Shown one piece after another: positions 1-9,886 of a DNA stretch of 64,000 bases. Source of the DNA: Hyaloperonospora brassicae (lineage: Eukaryota > Oomycota > Peronosporomycetes > Peronosporales > Peronosporaceae); contig CANTFL010001490.1 in assembly GCA_947650285.1 (NCBI GenBank), positions 248,001 through 312,000 on the forward strand, written 5' to 3'. Numbering within the stretch: the first letter of the stretch is position 1; each line of letters opens with the position of its first letter. Under the pieces are notes generated by a model. That model made no database searches. It was not told where the DNA came from and saw only the letters and a list, made by a program, of their open reading frames with translations. A program made the translations under genes and the position numbers.

Positions 1-1366
1 CTTGCTTCGTGGCCGTCACGACGGTTTTGCCATTTGCCGCCGCTGTGGACGACGACCCTGCGGGTGCGGTCAGCGCTGCAGCATAGCTGCACGGCGGACC
101 AGCAGCTGGCTTGTTCTCCGATACGTTGACGATCCCAGCGGCAACAGCAGCATAGCTGAATCGGCGTTTCACCGAAACTTCTTGCGACGCCCCGTCCGGC
201 GTTTGCTGCATTGGACGAGCCACTACCGTCGCATACGACGAGACTGGAGCTGGCGACGTCACAGCAGTCGACTCCGTAGGTGCAGTCATTGTCGTGCATG
301 CAGGACGTAAGGTCGGACGCTGCGCTGCACTGGTCGACGCATCGGCCCCGTGGGACGTAGCGTTGTCTGCAGCGCTTCCGTCCACTGGAGCCACGTCAGT
401 TTGTATCCGTCCTGTCGTCATCGTCTGGTTCGTGGTGCCTGCACGTGTCGACGGCCTCGGCGGCATTGCTCCTGAGGCATAGACAGCAGCTGCTTGGAAG
501 CACGCGTCGCCGTTGCGCCAGAGCTGGGAAAAGTGGATCAGCATGAGCACGAGCGAGTACGAGCTCAGCCCTCCCGTGTACGCGTCGTTCAAGTCCCGCT
601 CCCGCAAAAGCTGCTTGAACACAATGGCAAGGGGATAGAGCTCGGGCATCTTGGCAGTGTAGCGTCGGATCAAGTCCCGCGCGAGCAGTCCACTGTGCGT
701 CGCGGCCGACTCGAACGTAATGTCAAACGGCACGGCCGTGTGGGCGCTCAGGAGTTTCAGCACCGGCACTTTGGCCGTGTCGAGGACCACGAGGGACGCG
801 ACCCAGGGCTGCGTCTGCAAGAGCGCTGCGAGGTCCCGCAGCTGGTCCGCGGGCGTGCGCGTCGCATCGGGTGATTGGCTACAATCCGACGCGGGCCGCA
901 CAATCACCACGAGGTCGACGTCACTATTGGGAAGCCACAGCCCTGTGGCGTAGGACCCAAACGTCTCGACGGTCGCCTGCGGCCAGAGGGCCACGACGCT
1001 CGCGCGCACGTGGGCAATCGTCGCTTCGATCGGCACGGCCAGTTGCTTGACCGTCGACTGCACCGACGTCGTGTACGCGACGACGTCGGCGTGCAGCGCG
1101 TCCGTCACGCGCCGGCGGTCGGGGCCACTGGTGGTGGCGGCCGACTGCCTCTCGTCCGCCGCGCGCTTGTTCTTGGCGCCCGCGCCGCTGCTAAAGTTGT
1201 TGGACACGCGACAGGACAGTGGCGCGGACGAGGGACGGGACGGGGACGCGCGCAGAACGCGTACGGCAGCCGGCGGGTGGCTGTCGGACGGCCGACGTGG
1301 CGGGGGCCGCTGTGTGGTCGCGAGCGCGTGGCCGCTGCTGCGGGGCTGGCGGCGGCGGTCGTCCAT
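1..1366 (-). CDS. TRF4/PAPD5-type non-canonical poly(A) polymerase, 3' truncated by the window edge
   Basis: About 455 codons are open on the minus strand from an ATG at 1366 to the window edge. The first ~85 residues are Arg/Pro/Ser-rich. A nucleotidyltransferase fold follows, with the Gly-Ser pair (about residues 137-138, in ETFGSYATGLWLPNSD) and the metal-binding D-x-D (D149, D151, in SDVDLVV). Further on come the helix FKQLLRERDLND and the PAP-associated-domain signature GGLSSYSLVLMLIHF, typical of the TRF4/PAPD5/PAPD7 group. Known members add short oligo(A) or mixed tails to RNAs for nuclear surveillance by the exosome; that role is inferred here. The visible C-terminal part is a low-complexity Ala/Thr/Ser linker. 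Other frames are open only because of high GC. The start is the first ATG before the conserved part, and the frame stays open a little further upstream. Confidence 0.85.
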   Translation of the reverse strand, partial: MDDRRRQPRSSGHALATTQRPPPRRPSDSHPPAAVRVLRASPSRPSSAPLSCRVSNNFSSGAGAKNKRAADERQSAATTSGPDRRRVTDALHADVVAYTTSVQSTVKQLAVPIEATIAHVRASVVALWPQATVETFGSYATGLWLPNSDVDLVVIVRPASDCSQSPDATRTPADQLRDLAALLQTQPWVASLVVLDTAKVPVLKLLSAHTAVPFDITFESAATHSGLLARDLIRRYTAKMPELYPLAIVFKQLLRERDLNDAYTGGLSSYSLVLMLIHFSQLWRNGDACFQAAAVYASGAMPPRPSTRAGTTNQTMTTGRIQTDVAPVDGSAADNATSHGADASTSAAQRPTLRPACTTMTAPTESTAVTSPAPVSSYATVVARPMQQTPDGASQEVSVKRRFSYAAVAAGIVNVSENKPAAGPPCSYAAALTAPAGSSSTAAANGKTVVTATKQ

Positions 1367-1575
1367 TGTTCGTTGTCGTCGAGGCGGCGGCGTCGCGGGC
1401 AGTGGTGGACGGGAAGGGGGCGCGCAGTGGTCGGCGAGACGCGAGCGGGCCGTCCGTGCACGCGTAGACTGTGTGATGACGATGATGATGATGACGCCGG
1501 CGACGACGACGGCGAAATACTACTACTGCGAAATGCTACTACTGCTACGGCTATTCGCTTCGAGTACTATTACTG

Positions 1576-1607
<32 letters not shown>

Positions 1608-1656
1608 GCGATTACTACTGCTGCTTCGACTGCGATTAGTACGATTACGACCACAA

Positions 1657-1689
<33 letters not shown>

Positions 1690-2408
1690 GCTACTACTAC
1701 CTGCTGTTTACTCGCGGAAGTACGATTCGTGTGGAGGTTCGTAGTTGGACGCGAGGGCTGTATGTATTTAGGGATTAGGGTACTCGTGTGGGGCTGACGG
1801 CGAGGATCGGAGATAAGCGGAGCGCGCGTGACGTCTGAGGAGTGGACCACACACCCACACGCACGCGCGCACTGTCCATGCAACGCGTCGCGTCTGTGGG
1901 CGTTGCCAGCCCTTACTGGGCGAGTATGGCTCTTTTCTGTCCGTCACACGGTCGCTCTGTCTGTCCGAGTCCGTGGCGACTCGCGTCGCAACATGCTCGG
2001 ACGTATCTTTCCGTTCGAGGTGCGCCTCGCCCCTGGCGATCGGTAGTATCAGATACTACGCACCCCGCGCCCCCGTTTCCTTTCCCTTTCCGCCATCTGC
2101 TTCTGCTTCGTCGTCGTCGTCGTCGTCTTCTTTTTTCGTCGGTGCGTTCGTTGGTGTCCTCTGCTTTGTAGCGGTTTTCTTTCCGCCAGCAGTCGCCTTC
2201 GATTTCCAAGAGTTACTTCACGCGCGGCGCCAGACGACACCAGACGCCAACACCGACTCGCTCGCTCTCCCTCTCTCTCTCGCTCGCTCGGGCGTAAAGT
2301 CGCGCTAAGTTTAGCCGCCAGCCCCCCCCCCCCCACACACACGGCGAGAACGGCCCCGCCCTCCCCCTCCCCCACCGCACTTTGCTTTTCCTTTGGTGAG
2401 CGGACGGA
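1367..2408. promoter_or_regulatory. Shared upstream region of two divergent genes, with microsatellites
   Basis: This segment separates the minus-strand nucleotidyltransferase start from the plus-strand DUF547 gene start, so it should carry both promoters and 5' leaders. It contains two (TAC)n tracts near 1578-1607 and 1659-1702, a (CGT)n tract near 2108-2130, a CT-rich run near 2265-2290 and a C homopolymer near 2323-2334. The poly-Tyr or poly-Thr reading frames across the TAC tracts are artefacts of the repeat. Confidence 0.5.
1578..1702. repeat. (TAC)n trinucleotide microsatellite, two tracts
   Basis: Two runs of nearly uninterrupted TAC/ACT units are separated by about 50 bases of imperfect repeat. 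They lie 200-340 bases upstream of the nucleotidyltransferase start codon. Confidence 0.9.
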
Positions 2409-5400
2409 ATGGCGGACGACCGACTCGGCGAGTGGCTGCCGGACGTCGCGGCGCTCGCAGTGCTCAGCGTGGCCGTGCACTACCTCTTGGGACTGTACGG
2501 TCTACTGGGCGCGCTGCTGCTCATTGTCCTGCTCGACCACGGCGCGCAGCTCAGGGGCAAGCCGCGGCTCGGGCTGGCGGACGGGCGGACGCCGTCCACT
2601 CGCGGTGGAGCGGACGCGTCCACCACACCAGCGGACGACCCCCACGAGCTCCGGCCAAGAGAGCTCCAAGACGCAACAGCGGACCCACAAGTACAACTTC
2701 GCGAAGACGAAGACAACGACAATGACAGTGAGCCCAATGGCCGCACGTCCGCTCTCGTCGTGCGTGACGTCGGGAGCGTCCGCCGCACGTCCACCGCGCG
2801 TCGACACCGCGTGCCGCTCAACGCCCGCACGCCCGTGTCGATCGAGACGGAGCTCTTTGTCGGCCACGCGCTGCTGTTGGTGCGCACGGAGCCCGAAGAT
2901 CCGCAGCACGCGGCGCTGTTTGCCGGCAAGCGCCGTCTCTTTTGGATCCAAGTGCAGGGGCAGTTCAAACAGCCGCCGCCCGGTCCCGTCTACCTCGGGG
3001 GCGAGCTGCCCGCGCAGATTGCGCTGGGCGTGTTCACGCGCAGCATTGCGCTCGTGATCATGCGGCTGATCCGACGGCTCGTGGGGCGCGTGAGCTTTAG
3101 CTTTGGGAGCGCTGTCGACAGCGAACGGGACGGCAGTGGTGGCGCAGTGGACGAGCTGCCGGCAGTGGCATTTCCGCTGTTTCAGTCGGTGGACCAACTG
3201 GTGGAGACACCGGAAGGAGAGACGCCGCCAGTGTTGGGCACGAGCGACTTTGGCGAAGGCGACGACGCGCGCGAGAAAAGGCGGCAGACGGCCGTTGGGG
3301 CCGAAACGCTGAGGGTCGGACCGACGTATACGTTCGACTTTCATACAATGTACGTGGACCTGGTCAAGTGGGAGACGGCAAACCTGCCGAGCGGCCTCAA
3401 TGCCATTAACCTTGCGAGCTTTTTCGACTCGTTGCCGCTGCGTCTTGTGGCGTATGCCGTGCGTCCGACGGCCGCGGGGGTCGTGATGGATCGCCATCGA
3501 CAGCAGGATAAGGAGTATTTGTTTTCGTTTGAAGTCGAGTTCGACAAGCGTCGACAGGAGCTGAGTGGTCGGCGTGGAGGGACTGCCACGACGGCGCAGG
3601 AGGCACGACAAGGCAGACCTCGACCAGACGATGGACGGGCCCCGATGCTAGCTGGACTTGGATTGAGTGGGATGATGGGCTCCGAGATGAGCACAATGAG
3701 CACGACGTTGAGTGATGCGAGTTCCATGACGGAAGAGGATCCCGTGCTGGCCCAAGACCACGCAGATTTTATGCGCCTTGAGCATGCCCGGCGACTTGGA
3801 CAGCTTTCGTTTTCGTACCTGTGTTGGATGGAAGAAGTGAACGTGGCATCGGACGTGCGCCGTGTCCACTATGTGTTTGCGGTGAAAGATAAGGTTGGCG
3901 AGTACGATGAAGAAGCACTTGAGGAAGACGACGAGGTCACAAAACTCCAGTCGCGCTACCGGCTTGCCATTGTAAGTAGCTACGAGCTGCGTCACTTGCT
4001 AATGGGTCGTCACGCGTTACGTTACGGCAAAGTGGCTGAAGAGCTGGCCAAGCTGCGTTTCCATAGTCGCTCGCGCATTGGCAGCTACAGCACGATCTCG
4101 ACAGAAGTGCAGCAAGTCGTATTGCACCTTCAGAGGCTGGCTAGCGAGCCACTCCGGCCATCAGCGCCACCGTCGTATGCCAGCAGCTGCATGAGTGACA
4201 CGGATTCATTCAGTGAAGGAAAAAGTGGAGACGAGCAGAAATGTCTTGAGGAAGTGCGTCTTGTTGCAGCTCAGGCTGCACTCTACCGATGTCTTACGAA
4301 GCGTCAGAGGCTGCAAGAATTGTGTGCCTCCAGCACAAGATTGTCTCCATCTCGGATCGGCGTGAACCTCAGTCGCCACGACCGCGAAGACATGGGTGTA
4401 ATTTTCGAGGGAGTGGTGTACCGCTACTACTCTGCTGAACTGTTGCGACAGGAGGTTCTGCTGCTCACAAACGACGCCCTGCTGTTTTATCGATCTTTCG
4501 CTTCCAGCGCGGAGAAGCAGGTGCCAAGCGCCCACGTCATTGGCGCTCGAGCTGTGGAGATGCCTTCATTTGCAGCGTATCGTGACGGCGCGAGTGGGAC
4601 TGATGGGGCCTTTGCGTTGCAGGTCAGTACGTTCGCAGAGGAGATTGTGCTGTGTGTCGGCACGTGTTCTGCACGGGATGCCTGGGTGCGAGGCATTTCG
4701 CAATGCTATAATCCCACGATGAACTTTGTCCGTGCGCGGGAAGGCGAGATGTGCATCGACTTTGCTACATCCACTGCGCTTCGGCCCGCCAACCGTGTCG
4801 AACTTAACTCACGACTACTATTTCCGCACATGAAGTGCCAATACCCGCAGAGGGGCGACGCCAGTGACAAAGCAGGCATCGAAACGCTTTTCACTGGTAC
4901 TATATCGGGTGCCCTCGCACTCGTAGAACGCACACTGACGCGTGCAGTCCACGTTCTCAACAACGCGCAGCAGCTTCTAGTGAACGACGCACTGGCGTTC
5001 TTAGACGACGCAAGTGCATTGCGAGCAGTGGACTTGGAGCTACTACATGAGTCGGGTTCTCACGAAGAGCAGGTGGCTTTCTACTTGAACCTGTATCACA
5101 CGGTGCTCGCTCACGCGATGATTGCTCACGGCTTTCCGCGAAGCAAAGGCCATTGGAGCCACTTTCTTACGCGATCATGTTATGTATTGAGCCGTGGTCC
5201 GGACAGAGAGCAGGTCAGTCTATCACTGGCAGAGATCGAACACGTGATCCTGCGCGCCCGCATGCCCCGTGCTGAGCTTCCCCACTTGGCCGTGAAGAGT
5301 GTGTTGATGACCGTCACTGAACCAGGGAGTCGATTGCAGGGACTCGGCGTCATGCATCCCGATTTCCGTCTCAGTCTGGCATTGGTGGTGAATCACCCTG

Positions 5401-5828
5401 GCAGTGAAGAAGTAGTGATATATGATCCGGCATCCGTGCACGATCAGCTAAATGCAGTTGTGCGCTCGTGGCTAAGGCTCTCTCGAGCACAAGGGCATTT
5501 GGAGATACGAGAGGACTCGAACACTATTGTGCTACCGCGCGTGTGCGAATGGTATCGCCGAGATTTTGGTGGGGCCGATTCAAACGCGTCCGCAGTCTAC
5601 ACCCGTAAGCTACTGGGCTTCATGGACAACAAGCTGCAGCTACAGGTGATCAATGCGATGGGCCTCGACGACATCCCGCTGCGCACAAAGTTCCGTTCGT
5701 TCACGTATACACCGAAGCTCACGCTTGCGCTGGATAAGAGTCGGTATCCATCAGTCGTTGACATGAAGAACGCTGACAGCACTGATTCTGCTGCGGCTGA
5801 CGAAAGTGGCGGGACGACGCGACTCTAG
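2409..5828 (+). CDS. DUF1769-PH-DUF547 multidomain protein, 1139 aa
   Basis: A single uninterrupted ORF from ATG 2409 to TAG. Residues about 12-40 are a hydrophobic segment that could anchor the N-terminus in a membrane. Residues about 150-370 match DUF1769: GPVYLGGELP, a Leu/Ile-rich helix, VDQLVETPEGETPPVLG, and TYTFDFHTMYVDLVKWETANLP. Residues about 658-768 look like a pleckstrin-homology fold (VIFEGVVYRYYSAELLRQEV... ending ARDAWVRGIS). Residues about 860-1030 match DUF547 (LVNDALAFLDD, EQVAFYLNLYHTVLAHAMIAHG, FRLSLALVVNHPGS). The linkers are Ser/Asp-rich. DUF1769 and DUF547 proteins have no firm biochemical role. The PH-like part and the N-terminal hydrophobic stretch suggest work at a membrane, which is inference. 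Confidence 0.88.
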   Translation: MADDRLGEWLPDVAALAVLSVAVHYLLGLYGLLGALLLIVLLDHGAQLRGKPRLGLADGRTPSTRGGADASTTPADDPHELRPRELQDATADPQVQLREDEDNDNDSEPNGRTSALVVRDVGSVRRTSTARRHRVPLNARTPVSIETELFVGHALLLVRTEPEDPQHAALFAGKRRLFWIQVQGQFKQPPPGPVYLGGELPAQIALGVFTRSIALVIMRLIRRLVGRVSFSFGSAVDSERDGSGGAVDELPAVAFPLFQSVDQLVETPEGETPPVLGTSDFGEGDDAREKRRQTAVGAETLRVGPTYTFDFHTMYVDLVKWETANLPSGLNAINLASFFDSLPLRLVAYAVRPTAAGVVMDRHRQQDKEYLFSFEVEFDKRRQELSGRRGGTATTAQEARQGRPRPDDGRAPMLAGLGLSGMMGSEMSTMSTTLSDASSMTEEDPVLAQDHADFMRLEHARRLGQLSFSYLCWMEEVNVASDVRRVHYVFAVKDKVGEYDEEALEEDDEVTKLQSRYRLAIVSSYELRHLLMGRHALRYGKVAEELAKLRFHSRSRIGSYSTISTEVQQVVLHLQRLASEPLRPSAPPSYASSCMSDTDSFSEGKSGDEQKCLEEVRLVAAQAALYRCLTKRQRLQELCASSTRLSPSRIGVNLSRHDREDMGVIFEGVVYRYYSAELLRQEVLLLTNDALLFYRSFASSAEKQVPSAHVIGARAVEMPSFAAYRDGASGTDGAFALQVSTFAEEIVLCVGTCSARDAWVRGISQCYNPTMNFVRAREGEMCIDFATSTALRPANRVELNSRLLFPHMKCQYPQRGDASDKAGIETLFTGTISGALALVERTLTRAVHVLNNAQQLLVNDALAFLDDASALRAVDLELLHESGSHEEQVAFYLNLYHTVLAHAMIAHGFPRSKGHWSHFLTRSCYVLSRGPDREQVSLSLAEIEHVILRARMPRAELPHLAVKSVLMTVTEPGSRLQGLGVMHPDFRLSLALVVNHPGSEEVVIYDPASVHDQLNAVVRSWLRLSRAQGHLEIREDSNTIVLPRVCEWYRRDFGGADSNASAVYTRKLLGFMDNKLQLQVINAMGLDDIPLRTKFRSFTYTPKLTLALDKSRYPSVVDMKNADSTDSAAADESGGTTRL

Positions 5829-6291
5829 ACTTGTGCCTGCGCCGTGGACGCGGTCTCTGGTGCTGTATGTATATTATCAGTAACGAGTTCGTTAATACAT
5901 CGATTAGAACTGAGGAGACTTCGTTAGTGGACACTGTCTAGTCACCAAGATACTCTCTGCAACTAAGGCCTGTATCACTAATATACACGAGTCACCAGGC
6001 ACTTTGAATAATACGTCCACCCGTTTTCGACTGCAGTGGTCCCCTCATCCATCGCACGAAGTGTCCTGGACATTGGACTCAATGTACATGTGCTGTATGT
6101 CGCAAACGAGGCATCTCGACTTCTGCCACGCCGTTTCTCACTCTATCTCCGTTCTAGCCCACTCACCCCCACAAGTTGATTCATTCATCACTCAGCAGCG
6201 CTGTACCGAAGAGTAGTCGATGGCATAGAAATCGCCAAAGGTGGACATTATACCAGAGAGCTTGCTATGGCACGCTCGATCCGAAAAGACT
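5829..6291. other. Convergent intergenic spacer
   Basis: This lies between the stop codon of the DUF547 gene (plus) and that of the thiol dioxygenase gene (minus), so it should hold both 3' UTRs. No ORF with recognisable content and no repeat was seen. Confidence 0.5.
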
Positions 6292-7548
6292 TCACGGTAA
6301 CGTTGACGACGCATTTGCAGCAGGAGAAGAATCCATGTGCTTGCCCGGCTTCACACTTTCCAGCATCTTGAAAATGCGCTCGTTGCGCACCATCTTGTGC
6401 TCCAGTATCTTGAAATGATGACAATTGCGGTTTGCACTACAGGAAACGCAGAGCAAATACACAAACCCGCTCGGTGAATCGCAGTTGGTCACCTCCAATT
6501 AACCACAGGCCACAATGCGTTTTACGAATGTACTTGTCGTAAGGAGGCACCATAATGTCGAGCATTGCACAGCCAATGTCGGAGCTAGCCTGGATGTTGT
6601 GCAAGTTGAACCGACGGGGGGTCTAACCACGTGGTCGTTTCCTGGCCAAAGTGACCCTCGCGACTGATTCGCGCCCACGACACCGATCCTACGTCCGGGT
6701 TCACAGCACTAGAGAGCACAAATAAGTGAGGGATGCAGCACAGTATCCAAGAAACGCAACTGACGTACTCAGAGCTAAAAGTCGCGTCCCCGTAGACGAT
6801 TTCACTTCCTGCTTCCAGCGTCTGTACTTCGGCGTCCGATAGGATATCGTACGACGTTACCGTAGCAACACCATAGAGTCTAGTAGCACCATTACCACCA
6901 GCATCACCAACAGCAAACAACCGCCACACGTGTCATTCACTCGACTTGCTCGCCACAATCGCAACATGCCAAACAAGTCCGCTTTCGTTCTTACACTCTC
7001 GTGACGACACTCATGCCCGGGTGGTTATGCAGCGGGATGGTGCTCTTCGGCGGCATGAAAAAGATGCCAATATCAATCCAGTCCGACTCCCACAGCTTCC
7101 AATAGTGGACGTCATTCATTGTGCGCGCAATCTCTGGCGTCGGCACGTGGATCCCAAAATGTTCTGCGCGCAGGGCATTGCACAGCGTCACCACTGGCCG
7201 CAGCATCATCTCGACCTGTTTCAGCGACAACCTGGTGTTTGGGAACTCGGCTCTTGCCACGTCGAGCTGCGCTAACGAATGCGTGTGCGTTGCGAGCATC
7301 TGATGCACCACGAGCTGCACGCCAGAGAGTCCCTGCAAAGTAGCGTTAGCAGCCTGTTCAGCCGCAAGCGCCTTTTGCGCTGCTTTTGCAGCAACTGTAG
7401 CAGCTACAAGGGCACTGGTCGTGGCTAGAGACGGCGATGCAGGCAGTGACACGCCGCCCGTTGAGGTCAAGTTCCCGTCCCGGTCGGCTTCGACGCAGTG
7501 GCGAATCGACCGTGGACTGATAATGGGGCTGCCACTCACTTTGAACAC
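6292..7548 (-). CDS. ADO/PCO-type cysteamine/cysteine thiol dioxygenase, five exons, 5' end unresolved
   Basis: The exons I reconstruct are <7548-6995, 6879-6769, 6708-6684, 6622-6534 and 6436-6292. All introns are GT-AG and the reading frame is continuous across the four junctions. The joined product carries the cupin metal-site region MPPKSTIPLHNHPGM, then VLYGVATVTSYD after junction 1, NLHNIQASSDIGCAMLDIM in exon 4, and PPYD joined to RNCHHFKILE in exon 5. These match the order of blocks in animal ADO and plant cysteine oxidases (HDHPGM, LYG, NIH, PPYD, RDCHYY). Such enzymes oxidise N-terminal Cys or cysteamine with O2 and feed the Arg/Cys N-degron oxygen-sensing pathway. No in-frame ATG lies upstream of the conserved part before a stop near 7610, so an upstream exon is probably missing from this model; the 7548 bound is a GTG and is not a claimed start. 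Confidence 0.75.
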
Positions 7549-9053
7549 ATTATGGGGCTCGGCCGCATCGGCCTTTTGCCCCGGGCGCGCGCGCGCGTGG
7601 GGTCAATGCGCTTTGTATCTTTCTGTCGCGGCATTGCGCGTGAGGTCAATGGGCAATAGGGACGTGACATGTGCAATCGGGACGCGAAACGGTGTCCCAG
7701 CGCACAAAGAGCTCTTGGTCAACTGTCGTCGAGTCGTGAGTGGGCGTGGACCGGTCGATCCGGGCCGTGAGCTCGAGAAAAATGGAACAACTGCCCCGAG
7801 TGTCGCACGAATGTCTCTACGCCGTAGACGAGACTGGTTGACCAACGTTTTTGTGCCAAAGCCGCGGCGGAATCGAGTCAGTGAGGAGACACGCGCGGTG
7901 GAATCAGGTGGTTGTCGTGCGAGAGACATGCGCAAGAAGACTGCGTTTATGCCGTCGTGCGTATCCAACGAACAAATGGAACGGAACGGAACGGAACGGA
8001 ACGGAGAGCGATGCGCAAACGCAGTCACGTGCTGCGCAGTGGCGACGGAAACGTCACGTGCCAACGGGCGTGTCACTTGCTCACTCGCGTGGCAAGTTTC
8101 GAAAGCAGAAAAGATTACAAGACGTGCAGCGCAAGGGCACGTGGGCGCGACAAACGTGTTTCTGATGTGCGACGCAACGCACTGGCGCGAGAGATGGCAG
8201 CAGAGTAGAGAGGGGGATCGGGGCCAAGCGATGACAAATCAGGTGTACGTGCTTTGTTGTTGTGGTGGTGGTGGTGGTGTCTGCATTTGACAAGCGAGCG
8301 GTGTTGTTTGCAGTACATGTAGACGGTGTCGTGCACCTTCATGTCCGATAGTATCGCGCAGGTGATAGCAGTGCCCGTTGCTGTGCTGTGCTGTACTGTA
8401 CTTGGCGTTGACTCATCGCTGACCATGTAGAAAGTCACTGACATCGCAAACAAAACACACGCACAAGTAGCGAGCCGACCTCTTGCTCCACTCAGAAGCA
8501 CTGCAACATCAGGTGTAAGTAAACAATCGAAAAGCCATATTGCTGTGTTTAGTCTCGAAAATGCGGCCATGTGTGCTTGCGGTCAGGCCGAAATGGTACA
8601 GTACGGGCAACACGAGCTCGCTGCATCTAGTAAATGGCGTCCGGGTTGTCCACAATTGAGCACGAGCTCCATCAGACGCACCATCGTTTCTTGCTCTTGT
8701 CTTCTTTTTCTTCCGAACAGCCTCGCCGGTCCTATGCATCCTGACGCGGAACACGTCTGTGCTCAGCATCGATTCAGCTGTGGCGGAGACTGCATCGTGC
8801 TTCTCTCGAACGTACACGCGAGCACGGAAGCTAGACAGGATATGCTGCCAAAGCACAAGCGCCACACAATACCTTCACCGCAGCTCGACTTACCGAGTCA
8901 CTCCGTCAGGCGTACCAGCAGCTGTTCAAGCACCGACAGTGTCTCTCCTCTCCATACGTCAACAGTTTTGTGTGCGCCCCGACAGCGCTTTTTTCTTGCA
9001 TCTTACTCTTCTTGCGACGTTGACAAAACGTCCGCTCCGAAGCTTCGAGCACT
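7549..9053. other. Intergenic region with no supported gene
   Basis: Several mid-length frames are open on both strands but none shows a recognisable domain. The long plus-strand frame entering from 7421 is antisense to the dioxygenase and runs into GGT repeats. There is a short CGGAA pentanucleotide array near 7978-8005 and a (GGT)n tract near 8262-8279. A missing first exon of the dioxygenase gene may lie in the part nearest 7549. Confidence 0.4.
7978..8005. repeat. Pentanucleotide (GGAAC)n array
   Basis: About five consecutive copies of the GGAAC unit. Confidence 0.8.
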
Positions 9054-9517
9054 TTAATTGCCGTCTTTTGCCGTCGGCTCCTTCCATCGCGACAGCAGCA
9101 TCTCTGGGCACGACTGCCACATCAATATGCCTTTGCGGTACATTGCATCTCCGTCGCCGGCTGTCAAGCTGCCAAGCTCCGACACGATGTCGAGAAACTT
9201 TGACACTTCTACCGCTCGACAGAGAGCACATTGCACAGCCTTGCAGCACCATGTCGTAGTCTGCTGCGGTGAAATTCGCCGATAGCTCGCTTGTACGTTG
9301 CTGACGCACTGCACACACCTTGCCACGCTTTTCGTATCTCGGATCCGGACGCACTGAGGATTACTGTCCTGCCTTTCACTCAGTATACCTGCACGGGCAC
9401 GAAGGCTTCAGTGTGCATATCGCCGTCGAACATAAGCTTACCTGTCTTATGAAACCATATTCGCGAGTGATAGGCATCCGAAACCCATGCGGATACGCAC
9501 CAGAAGTAGAGCTCTTC
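9054..9517 (-). CDS. Hypothetical protein, C-terminal two exons only
   Basis: Two exons fit together: 9517-9442 and 9388-9054, joined across a 53-nt GT-AG intron with donor gtaagc and acceptor gtgcag. Together they give 137 codons including a TAA stop. The upstream edge at 9517 is preceded by a good acceptor (tttgtttgcag), so more 5' exons must exist toward the CCNDBP1-like gene; a frame at 9646-9885 could supply one, but it has no ATG start. The product is Cys-rich (RCVQCVSN, WCCKAVQCALC) and ends in KEPTAKDGN. I recognise no family. The gene is inferred from splice signals and frame continuity only. Confidence 0.35.
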
Positions 9518-9886
9518 CTGCAAACAAAGTGAAAACCATTTGCACGAAATGTCACGGTGCAGTCCCTTGAACGTCGGACGATGTCATGATCGACTCTCCA
9601 CCGTGATGAGCACTGCTTGACTGCTCCGACTTCACCTTCGCCTGATCACAGCATCGAAGCGTACGTAGATACGAATCGAGATGAGCGACTCATTCTGCTG
9701 CTCGGGACAATCGGTTCTGTGCACACGCACATCGGCGAGTCTTGTTGTTGCGGTGTATACGTCATCTCACGTGGACGTTTGTATAGGCACTGGCAGAGGA
9801 GGTCGCAAATGGGCAGTGCAATCTCGACGCACGTGGTGGAGGTCAATGATGAGTAGATGATGCTCGCAAGGCTAGAATGACGCAAG

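Noticed and set aside
875..1778. Long plus-strand frames with poly-Asp, poly-Tyr or poly-Thr tails
   Set aside because: They are antisense to the nucleotidyltransferase or translate the TAC microsatellite; no domain content.
2480..3611. Long minus-strand frames inside the DUF1769-DUF547 gene
   Set aside because: Shadows caused by high GC and biased codon use; no recognisable motif.
6600..6640. Apparent frameshift at a run of six C (minus strand) in the thiol dioxygenase gene
   Set aside because: A 61-base GT-AG intron (6623-6683) ending just before the run restores the frame and the conserved block order, so no lesion is needed.
7421..8290. 289-codon plus-strand frame
   Set aside because: Begins antisense to the dioxygenase, crosses a pentanucleotide array and ends in GGT repeats; no domain.
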